From: Procambarus clarkii
Taxonomy: Eukaryota > Arthropoda > Malacostraca > Decapoda > Cambaridae
Assembly: GCF_040958095.1 (NCBI RefSeq)
Contig: NC_091209.1
Coordinates: forward strand, 10,755,437-10,819,436
Direction of reading: 5' to 3'
Length of the DNA stretch: 64,000 nucleotides
In this document: positions 55,717 to 64,000 of the stretch, piece after piece
How the letters are laid out: the number at the start of each line of letters is the position of its first letter
Position numbering within the stretch: position 1 is the stretch's first letter
Position numbers and translations under genes: made by a program
Notes under the pieces: model-generated
The model's database searches: none
The model's input: only the letters and a program-made list of their open reading frames with translations
What the model was told of the DNA's origin: nothing

Positions 55717-56143
55717 CGAACTGGAGCTTGGCAGCCGGCGCGGTAGGTCCGGGGCTCCCCCCTCCCCCTCCCGGGGTGGGGAGGGCTGCGCGGACGATCG
55801 GCGCGGCAGTAAAGTGTGATGTTTGCTTGTTTGCTTGTTTCCTTGGGATTGTAGGGAGTTTTCTACCTCTCTGTTCGGTTTTTGTTGTAGTGTCTTACCA
55901 TGTGGGGTTTGTTTTGTTACGCCTACCTTTCTGGGTGCCTAACCCCGGTCGATGGCAGATAAGGAAAACCCCCAACCATATGGGGTTTTCCAGGGCCATT
56001 GCTCCCTGAAACCTCTCTGAAGGGGCCAGGTTCTGGCGCTGGTCCCTGGTAGGTCTGAACTCCTTAGCTAATGTCCCGGTCTAACATAACACACATTAGC
56101 CCGATAAGCTCCAGGGAGCCGTAGGGGCTCCCCACAGAAAAAA
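55717..56143. repeat. DIRS1-like inverted terminal repeat, 5' copy
   Basis: Inverted partner of 49,962-50,385. The outer end reads CGTAGGGGCTCCCCACAGAA on the plus strand. Confidence 0.88.
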
Positions 56144-56589
56144 GCATTTAAAGAATGATAATATTCACCCCTCCCACCACAAAAAAATTCTTAGTTGCTT
56201 TATGACTATAGTGCTCAAATTTAATAGCAGATATAAAAGTTTGCTCTAAATGAAGTACATATTTTTATTTTCAAGTCAACATATTGAATGGAAAGCTGTT
56301 GTAAGAAAAGATAAGAAGACAATACCACAAGTCATCCCAACAAAGTATATAATAAGCAAACACCATAATACTGTTTTAACTTGTAATGCTAATTAAAAGC
56401 CTGCAGGATGAGAAATGAAAATGAACACTTGCTCAACATTCTGGAGGATGAGAAGCATAAGTGAGCAATTTATATTTATGACATATTTAAAGATATTTAT
56501 TGATATTTAAGGATCATAAATAATGGCAACTGCGTATAGATAACATCTGTAAGTGTAGGATATTAATTTTCCAATGCAAAGAAATACGA
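56144..56589. other. Intron, nothing supported
   Basis: AT-rich intronic DNA right of the element. Confidence 0.6.
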
Positions 56590-56655
56590 CTCAAGGAGGC
56601 CTGGTCGGGGACCGGGCCACGGGACGTTGAGCCCTGAAATCATCGCAAGGTATGC
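56590..56655 (+). mobile_element. SINE 3' tail fragment
   Basis: GGAGGCCTGGTCGGGGACCG and TTGAGCCCTGAAATCATCGC match the tail of the SINE at 22,240-22,488. Confidence 0.7.
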
Positions 56656-56721
56656 TGAGAAAATCATTTTAGTAATGTAAGTTTCCATTTGACAAGCAGA
56701 CAAGGCTTATTCTTTACTCAC

Positions 56722-56880
56722 CTCCTTTAAGTGCTTTTGTTGCATCTCTGTTTTTATAGTCTCCAGATCGTCAATCTTTCTTCGTAGTTCCATATTCTCA
56801 ATGCGGAGAGCACTGATATTGGAATCTAACACTGGCTGTTCAGAGCTCGGCCGCTGGCGATCGTGTCGGTCATGTTCGTA
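56722..56880 (-). CDS. Coiled-coil/RS-tail protein, exon
   Basis: Minus-strand exon of 159 bp: acceptor CATATAACCAG, donor AAGGAG before GTGAGT, phase 0 at both ends. The peptide starts YEHDRHDRQRPSSEQPVLDS and continues NISALRIENMELRRKIDDLE, then TIKTEMQQKHLKE, a good heptad coiled coil after a polar linker. Confidence 0.85.
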
Positions 56881-56899
56881 CTGGTTATATGAAACTTGT

Positions 56900-57555
56900 A
56901 GTTAATTATTACTACTCTCAGTTTAAAGCTCATGCTATACAGTAATTGCAATTCGTACACGATAAAAAAATTAAATTCTGTATTGGCTTTGGAGAAGTCT
57001 ACAAAAGCTAATTTTAAATAGAGTACTGTATAATAACTTTCTACAAGAAAAAGCCAGTAAGAAAACTACTGTACTATATCCAACTAGTAAATTACAAAGG
57101 AGAGATCAACAAGTAGAGCATTATGTGTAATGAAATGGCACTTTATGTGCAGCTTCTAAGTAGCTTGTTAATGCTTAAGGCTCTGGTAACATAGAGCCTA
57201 CCCACACATACCAGGCCCCTAACATGTCCACAACCTACCACAAGCCATGATCATAATCTGTTTTGCTCAGAGAGGCGAGAAGAGTTTGAGGATCAGAGAT
57301 CAACCCAAAACTAAGGTAACTACCCAGAAAGCCATTGCAAAATAAAAAAAAACTGCTCTTAATATGAAAAGAAAATGAAGAAACAAGACAAGTAATAATT
57401 AGCAGTAAGAAAACAGCATGTGTGCCAGCTCCCATGACTACCACCTGATGGGGTCTCTAGTGACAAGGGATCTTGGACCAGTTGCACCCTCAAACAAGGG
57501 CTGTCTGAAGCGTTCCAACAAAATGGGAAAAGTAACATTAGGGCAGGAATGGAGA
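56900..57555. other. Intron, nothing supported
   Basis: AT-rich intronic DNA between the exon and the second DIRS1-like remnant. Confidence 0.55.
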
Positions 57556-57559
57556 ACTA

Positions 57560-59548
57560 CTGAAGGACCTCACAGAAAATGGTTTCATTACATTCAATAA
57601 AACATGATCCTCAGCCCCGGGTCTTCCTCCGCAGGACCCAGGGCTGAGTCCTCCCCCAAGCACCTACCCTACCAGACAAGGCCAGCGCAGTCATAGAAGT
57701 CGGATAGAATGAAGCCCACTGGTCAGACCCAGAGGCTTCAGCCGGGGAGGAGACTCGAATTCCTCCGTCGCCACTCCGGAAGGGGCATTCCCCGAGGCTG
57801 CTTGAGTCTCAAGACCAACTAACCCCAGCCCTGACTCTGGAACCCCCTAGATGTTTCGGGGCCGGAAGCAGGAGAGGGGGACCAGAACGAACAACAGAAG
57901 AGGAAGGACTAGGAGGTGCGGACTGAACCAGGGTCGAAGCGATCCCCACCCCCCAAGTCCGGGTCTCTATAAGCAAAACGGGGCCGCCGCGGGGAATCCG
58001 GGTGAGCAACCAACCTAGCGCATTGCAACAAATGAAACCCAGAATCCAATGCCTGCTCAGCCTGTACTCAAAGATGATCATCCACAGATTGGGTAAATTG
58101 AGTCACCAGCAAGCATTAGTACTCACAGGACTCTGGATCGAAAGTGTCACCGACCCAACAGGCTGCGTGAAGGAGGCAAAAACAGTGAGGGTCGCCCTGA
58201 GACAAGGGGACCAAACAACCCTCAAACTCACATGAAGTGAAGGGGAAACCCGGGGTCACATCCATCGAACCCACGCGTCCCCTAGGGGTTTCCCAGGGTC
58301 CTCAGCATTTACTTAAAGAGGACTCGCGCTCAGGTAAACCCAGGCAGGGTACTGCTAACCGGCGCCCAAAAACTACCAAACAAACTGTCTAAAGCTGAAC
58401 CCCAGGGACGTGTACACTCACGGGGACCAAGCAGTGGGCACCACCAAGTATCAGGGTGAGGCCAAACACCAGTGGCAAGTAGGGCAGAACCCTCCACCAA
58501 GGCTCTAGGCCCCCACCACCACTCTATCAACATCAGAGGCCCGAGACTGTTCAACACGCTTCCACTACACATAAGGGGCAGCCGCGTCCAACAGCCTTGT
58601 TGATCAGTCCAGCAACCAGGAGGCCTGGTCGACGACCGGGCCGCGGGGACGCTAAGCCCCGGAAGCACCACAAGGTAAGGCAAACTCAAAAAGAAAAAGA
58701 AAACCCCGCAAGAGGACAACGTACCCCAAGGAACAGAGCCAGCCGCTGTGATAGGTGACAACAAGCTGCGCAGCACCCTGCGTCCCTTACCAGTGCAAAA
58801 ACTGCCTCCTACCCTAAAGTAAACGAGGGAGACAAAACACCCAAGTACCCAAAGGGCGGCCGAAAAACCGAGCAGTTAAATGGACGCACAGAGGCAGACC
58901 CCGAGGAACTTGTGGAAGGTAAGCCCAAGCTCCAAGAGCAGTACTTACAAGACACCTAGGGAAGGGAATTCTAGGCGCATGCAGCCTGAGTTATCTTGAG
59001 TCTTGAGATGACTGAAGAATAACTCCCAGCTCTCGCACCCGTGGTGTACAGCCGCCACACACAAGGCACAGTGCCGAAAAAAGACCAGAGCACACAACCG
59101 AGCCAATAGCATCAGCCTCAAGAATTGGGGTGTGGATTGCCGGTGTGGTGGGTCTGGGGCTACCCCTTTCCCCTCCTTGGAAGGGGGGTGCTGCGCAGAC
59201 AGCGGCGCGATGACGGGTGACATCATACTAGTTTGCTCGTTTTTGTTTGGGGAGTTCTATCCACTCGTTCGGCTTTTGGTTGCAATTTTCACCAGAATAG
59301 GGGTTTGTTTTGGGATGCCTACCTTTCTGGGTGCCTAACCCGGTTGATGGCAGACATAGAATGCTTCCAATCACATGGGGGTTTCTATAGGCCATTGCTC
59401 CCCTTGCCTCTCTAGAGAGGGGCCAGGTTCTGGCTCGTAGTCCCAGGTAGGCCCATAAGAACTCCATACACATGACTGATGCCAAAGTCTGACATTAGCA
59501 TATCAGCCTAGTAAGCTCCGGAGAGCTGTAGGGGCTCCCCCCAGAAAG
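57560..59548 (-). mobile_element. DIRS1-like fossil, shorter diverged copy
   Basis: The right part (about 59,110-59,548) is a diverged version of the inverted terminal repeat. It ends GTAGGGGCTCCCCCCAGAAA and contains GGTTTGTTTTGGGATGCCTA. 57,700-59,100 aligns with the leader region of the larger element (54,600-55,700), for example CGGAAGGGGCATTCCCCGAG against CGAACGGGGCATCCCCCGAA. The left edge (57,565-57,600) resembles the internal complementary region. The reverse-transcriptase part is absent, so it is an internally deleted relative. It is much more diverged than the two terminal repeats of the larger copy are from each other, hence older. Confidence 0.7.
58615..58680 (+). mobile_element. 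SINE 3' tail fragment inside the second DIRS1-like remnant
   Basis: GGAGGCCTGGTCGACGACCG and ACGCTAAGCCCCGGAAGCAC match the SINE tail. The larger DIRS1-like copy lacks it at the matching place. Confidence 0.7.
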
Positions 59549-60716
59549 TGACCTCCAAAAGTAACAGAGCAGGAATAATATCAAAGAATCCCACCATTAT
59601 CAACAAAAGGACCCAAAGCCCTTGTCTCTGGGACAAGCCCCATGATGAGACAAAGGCCACAGAACATCTTCAGAAGCACCACAAATCCCCAGCCTCCTCC
59701 CCAACCCAAACAACAAAAAAGCAGGTGGCAGATCTCCTGAAAGTAGCAGCCCCAAGCCAGGGCAATATGGCAACAAAACTGAGTTAATGAAAGAGCCTCC
59801 ATAACCCCCCAAGGAAAAGAAAGGTATAAGATGACACTTGCAATCCAAAAAACTATTATAAGAGTGACCAAACAGACTTTATTTCTGTAAGGGCCCCCCC
59901 CATCCCTGGAAATAATGTGGTCACCACCAGCAGAGCTGGCAGGCCAGATAACTATGTTGGAACCAAACACACACTTTCAGTGACCAAGTCCCAAGTACTA
60001 CCTGTAAGTATAGCAACTGTAAAGAAGCTGACCTGTAGGAAGAGAAATCCCAAGCCCCTCAAAGAAGCTTTTCCCTCTGGTGGGAAAAGGGAAGATATCC
60101 AAACATTAGAGAAAACAACCTTAAAGCCAAGTTGGAGCAAATAAACCACAAGGGATATACAATGCAAGAGGTATAAACACATGAGCAAAACATAAAGAAG
60201 AAACAACAAAGAAATGCTATCCATGGGCCAATGTCCCAAGGAACACCAACACCACTTAGTTTATGTACAAAATGAAACGGCCCCCACAGGGCCAACACAT
60301 CTCGCAGACACCTAGCACACGAGTGAGGTTGGAGTAGATCCAAGACCCAGGGTAACTCAAGCTGCCATCTGGTGCCTGGTAGACAAGTTGGTATGGAGAG
60401 GTTACTTGCTCACTGTCAAATATTCTTTACCTATTCCTTAATTTTTATTTTCTTTATTATGACCAGTTTGTTTTGTTTTATCTGACATTTTGGGCAGCTT
60501 CCATGGTTTTGGATGATCTCTGACCCCGCAGCCAAACCCCCTTCGCATGTGAGTGTAACAGTCTGATCCTGGTTCCCGGTAGGCCCAGCAAGTCTCAGAG
60601 GCCCACTACATTTCAGGTGGCACTGTGGAACCCGAGCTTTAAGGACTGAAGAGCTACTGATGGAGACAGCACAGAAGAGCCATTTGATCAAATATTGTCA
60701 TGCTAAGCAGTCCTAC
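59549..60716. other. Intron, possible further decayed element
   Basis: 59,550-60,400 is A/C-rich on the plus strand, like the leader region of the DIRS1-like elements, but I cannot align it confidently. 60,470-60,660 is unassigned. Confidence 0.35.
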
Positions 60717-60815
60717 CTTGTTTAAAATCTTCTTAAGGTCTGATCTGTCCTTGTCATGTCTAAATTCTGCCTTTTCAATGTCCTTTTTTTCAGCTTCACT
60801 TATGGCCAACTTCCT
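60717..60815 (-). CDS. Coiled-coil/RS-tail protein, exon (5'-most seen)
   Basis: Minus-strand exon of 99 bp: acceptor ACACACTTCTTCATCAACAG, donor AACAAG before GTAGGA, phase 0 at both ends. The peptide begins RKLAISEAEKKDIEKAEFRH and ends DKDRSDLKKILNK, a highly charged helix. The frame is open upstream to an ATG at 60,890, but the good pyrimidine-rich acceptor makes an internal exon more likely than a start exon. With four downstream exons it gives about 221 residues of a protein whose N terminus lies right of the window. Symmetric phase-0 coiled-coil exons are typical of long structural proteins such as rootletin or centrosomal proteins. No family is proven. Confidence 0.72.
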
Positions 60816-60899
60816 CTGTTGATGAAGAAGTGTGTGAGGAGGCTGGTGGGTGGAGCCAGTGTCGCCCAAGTTACAACATGACGCTAGCATTTCACCCTT

Positions 60900-61250
60900 G
60901 ATTTAAATGTTTTGGCTATATTTATGAAGGATTTTAAGCAAGAAATTATCTCATGAAATATGGAAATGCTGATTTTAGGACATGTCTGGTACTGTATATG
61001 CTTTGAAGTGTTGATAATTTTACTTGGGACTTAGGTATTGCTTCATAAATGACGCAATGAGTGTAATGAAATGCCTCTTGCCAGTGGTTCCTCAGTGGTG
61101 TCACCTAGCTCAGGCACAAATACTCTAGGGCTAAACCTGACCTGCCAGGTTCCTGTCACCATCTATGTCTACCATGATAAAGTACCAGAAACTTACACAG
61201 AGAAATTACATTATCACGATATATCAATGAGAAAATCCACAGGAGCCGTG
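60900..61250. other. No gene seen
   Basis: 61,190-61,225 (ATGAGAAAATCCACAGGAGC) is an inverted partner of the end of the SINE that follows. Confidence 0.5.
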
Positions 61251-61254
61251 ATCA

Positions 61255-61350
61255 TTTAAACAGCGTAGTCATTTAAGAGTGTGCATCTAGGAATATCCAG
61301 AAATCAGGTTTGAATCCTCATCACGGTTCGTGTGGATTTTCTCATTTTTC
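61255..61350 (+). mobile_element. tRNA-headed SINE
   Basis: GCGTAGTCATTTAAGAGTGT (A box region) and CAGGTTTGAATCCTCATCAC (B box) are followed by CGTGTGGATTTTCTCATT. It is the same type as the minus-strand SINE at 35,865-36,075. Confidence 0.7.
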
Positions 61351-62939
61351 TTACCACGATCTTGCCCTCTTTGAGAGGAGGGAAGTATGTGCAGGATCAG
61401 GGATAGACCCACACTGAGGAACCCCCCACCCCTTTCCCATTTAAATAAGAGTAATGAGATCACAACAACAAAATACTCCAGGGAAATGTATTTACACATC
61501 ATTAAACACACCTCAAAGCAAACAAAGTTGGCCTAGCATATATTTCGCACAGATGTCCAAAGCCAGACTCTAAATATCCTCCTCATAAAATAATGGGAGG
61601 GCGACAATCACGCTACGAGTCAAATTTTGTTCCGTGTATGAATTTTTTAACCCAACAAGAACCAATGGTTGAAGTTGTAATAACCCCAAAAGACAGTTTT
61701 TACATCAGTATTCATGTTTCTTTTTCCCACTGCATGATAGCTGGTTTGTAAAGCTGTTGCATCAATAACTGGTGAGGGGGTGGCTGTGGCATCAGTGTTT
61801 AGCAAGGAAAAGGCAGCAGTAGAGGGAAAGATAAGAGATAATTGAGGAAGCAAGAGACGAGGATATGGAACCACATGTGAAGAAATTACTTTTAGATGGT
61901 TTGAGTGGAGGAAATATTTGGTAACAAGATGGCACACAGGTCAGGAAAAAGAAGTTAGGCTGAGGGAAGAAAGTCACCAGCATCCAAGGAGGAAGATGAT
62001 TGGAGTACAGAAAGGCAAAATCTTATGAGGATGCAGGGGACATTAAGGAGTAAGCCTGGGATTCCTGCCTACATAGGGAGACTTGAAGGGTATTACTGTT
62101 GTGGTTGCTGCCCTCATGTGAGCTCCTTGAGGAAGCTAGGCATCATACACAAACAGGAAGACAATTTATTATCTTTCACTTTACTGAAATATATAAAGAC
62201 TCAAAAACTCAAGGAGATGCAGAACCAAATTACTATTTTGAAAATGGTAATCTAATCAACTACTTATTTCTTACATGACTGGAAGATAACAAGTTTGACT
62301 TGCCAAAGAATCTGGAAAGAAAGCAATACATTATAGCATTCTAATTCTACTCAAAAAGCAAAATACTGTATTTACAAGACAGAAAAACCAGGATCCCTCT
62401 ATATATGAGGAATTGGATCTTATTATAAAAGATGATAAACTAGAAATCTGGAGTCAGTACTAGCAAGCAGTGTTCAGCCTTGCTGAGATAAAGACGTTAT
62501 TGACCTCTACATGGATCTGTCTGTGTACATAAACACAGATACTGTACTAACTCAAGCATACTCTACAAAAGAGAAGCCATATTAATTATAACACAAATGT
62601 TTGCTTACTAAAAGTCATGTAAAAGGGCACATATTATATCATTTTAACATACAAAAATATATTTCAAATATCTAGATCAATAATATATACACTGCAATAA
62701 TAAACAGAACTGTATTTCACCAACTAAATAACACACGTTACAGCAAAGTCTTATGCTCTTCTGATTATTTGGAGGATGGTTTCTTATTCAGTAACTAGTC
62801 TTTACAAAACACAAATACCACCAAGAATAAGAGAGGTTGGGTGGGAGGGTGTGACCTTGGAATACTCATCATGCCCAAGATATCCAATTGAGTAACAATT
62901 TGCTGTTATAGCATCTCATTGGTTCAGTGACATTCCATT
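61351..62939. other. No gene seen
   Basis: Mixed DNA. Short open frames near 61,647-61,937 (minus) and 62,025-62,255 (plus) lack splice signals that match the coiled-coil gene, so no exon is called. Confidence 0.5.
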
Positions 62940-64000
62940 ACACCTGTGCTGGTTCTTGGGCTGAGAGGCCACCAGTTTCAGGGTTATTTCCCTGTATGCT
63001 CCTGGGCCGAATGCTCATTGGTTCTTGATTTGCAAAGTGGCCATTGTTTCCTGTGCTGGGTTACCATTGGTTTCCAGGTTGCATGGCTGCTGGTTCTTGG
63101 GATTTGGGCCAAGCAGTTTTTAGAGAGATTGCCTTTTATTTTCCAATGTGTCCCTTCCAGTACTTGGTGAAATGACCATCCAGTTCACAGGCTGTATGTC
63201 CCCAAGTATTCCTGTGGGCCCTGGGGCTTGGTGTTGCTCTAGGCTAGGTGTCCTCCCTCACACAGTGTGCTATAAACTTTAAGGTTTTTCAAATGTTTCT
63301 CTAGGCTTCTTGGTCTTATCTTATGAGATTTTGGCCTCTGCCTTTCTGGTTCTGGGATGTAAGAGGTTCTTGCCCCCCCAAATGCCCCAAGCTCTGTGGG
63401 CTCTATGCCTTTTGCCTTCTGAGTCTGTTGTCCAGATTTTTCAAACAGTGACCATGTCATCCGGGCAATGTACTGTTCCTTTCAACTGGGGAATCAAGGC
63501 CTCTGGTCGTGGGTTTCGCTCCAATGGTTGGTCGCTCCAGACCATGGTTTCTGGCCCTATGGTTTGGTGGCCAGTTGTTGGAGTTGAGAGCCCTGGGATT
63601 TCAGTCCCAGCACCCAGGTCTTTTGAGGAATAGGTTCCTGACATCCCTCCTGGAGTTTTGGTTGTTCTTTTCTCAGGCCTTTGTCAGTCCAGGTGGTTCT
63701 TCACCTTGAGTTGGGGCTTTGCTTTTGATCTTGATGTCTCTTAGGATCCATCCAAGAGGTTTATGGCCTAGTTCATTGTCTGAATGCTCTTTTTTGCTGC
63801 TTTGGCTGCATTTTTTTGCATTTTAGTTTATTCCCAGCTGTTATCCATCTAGAGGTTAGTTTTGCTTGTTAATGGATGTTTCTCGGCTGTGCAACACCAC
63901 GTCTTTAAGGCGAATGGGCATTTAACACACTACTGTTGTCTTTATCAAGAGACATGCTCTGCTGCTGTCCTTCCATGGGTCAGCTCTTTACAATTTTCTA
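62940..64000. other. G/T-rich segment of unknown nature
   Basis: Strong excess of G and T on the plus strand, with repeated GGTTCTTGGG, TTGGTTC and CCATGG-type words and no clean gene. The composition resembles the sense strand of the DIRS1-like leader region, but no alignment could be made by eye. Confidence 0.4.

Larger units (their letters stand above)
49932..56143 (-). mobile_element. DIRS1-like retrotransposon fossil, full layout
   Basis: A 6.2-kb element on the minus strand with the parts of a DIRS1-type tyrosine-recombinase retrotransposon in the expected order. These are a 5' inverted terminal repeat (55,717-56,143), a long G/T-rich leader region, a reverse transcriptase to RNase H region (about 52,460 down to 51,290, with a YLDDW-type active-site motif near 52,430-52,455 and a DVFTDGSS RNase H motif near 51,960-52,000), a tyrosine-recombinase tail (about 50,580-50,800), an internal complementary region (50,440-50,535) and a 3' inverted terminal repeat (49,962-50,385) with a 30-bp outer extension. 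It is broken, with numerous breaks in the coding part, and carries two LINE pieces. The terminal repeats are nearly identical outside their outer ends. The host is an intron of the coiled-coil gene, same strand. Confidence 0.8.

Noticed and set aside
55728-56009. Two identical 93-codon frames at 50,093-50,374 and 55,728-56,009
   Set aside because: Both lie in the inverted terminal repeats; the identity is that of the repeats, not of a duplicated gene.
40431-60815. Naming the minus-strand gene rootletin
   Set aside because: Only generic coiled-coil and basic-tail features are visible; no diagnostic motif supports one family.
60717-60890. ATG at 60,890 as the start of the coiled-coil protein
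   Set aside because: A strong pyrimidine-rich acceptor at 60,816 and phase-0 symmetry favour an internal exon. The upstream residues are not helix-like.
61647-62255. Open frames on both strands as extra exons of the coiled-coil gene
   Set aside because: No phase-0 splice pair, and the composition is not like that of the other exons.

Overview
The window reads as repeat-rich intergenic and intronic DNA from a large animal genome, most likely a decapod crustacean. The evidence is GT-AG split exons, several tRNA-headed SINE types, 5'-truncated LINE tails, long GC-rich minisatellites and a DIRS1-like retroelement. I recognise the SINE, LINE and palindromic repeat types as decapod-like from memory, with no database check. 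Species cannot be named. No bacterial features were seen.

Region 1-20 kb is a rearranged block. A large inverted repeat has its left arm near 310-5,355 and its right arm near 15,190-17,280. Both arms carry the same CCAAT/TATA/TCAGT promoter (2,467-2,570 on +, 15,942-16,040 on -) and the same C-rich minisatellite just downstream. The two promoters point toward each other. On the minus strand between the arms, three candidate exons (14,790-14,859; 13,716-13,944; 12,904-13,001) join in frame. Two decayed relatives of the last exon lie at 16,831-16,899 and 6,586-6,665, so the block looks like the remains of a small duplicated gene family. The arms were later altered by a LINE insertion, two solo-LTR fossils and array expansion. 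A palindromic satellite with a 229-bp higher-order unit fills 8,570-11,222.

Region 20-27.3 kb is mostly arrays: a 2.9-kb array of a 31-bp unit (22,530-25,440) and a roughly 42-bp array (26,370-27,245), with SINE and LINE pieces.

Region 27.6-33.3 kb holds the last three exons of a plus-strand host gene. It encodes a serine-rich protein of at least 1,038 residues with a split CxxC...CxxC zinc-ribbon motif. A satellite of about 190 bp and a long palindrome follow.

Region 40.4-60.8 kb holds the 3' part of a minus-strand host gene coding for a coiled-coil protein with an Arg/Ser-rich tail. Its five exons are all a multiple of three bases long and joined by phase-0 introns, and a sixth candidate exon gives a second possible C terminus. 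Its introns hold two LINE tails in series, a 30-bp minisatellite array, a DIRS1-like fossil with complete layout (49,932-56,143) that ends about a dozen bases from a splice acceptor, and a shorter relative of it (about 57,560-59,548).

The last kilobase is G/T-rich and unexplained.
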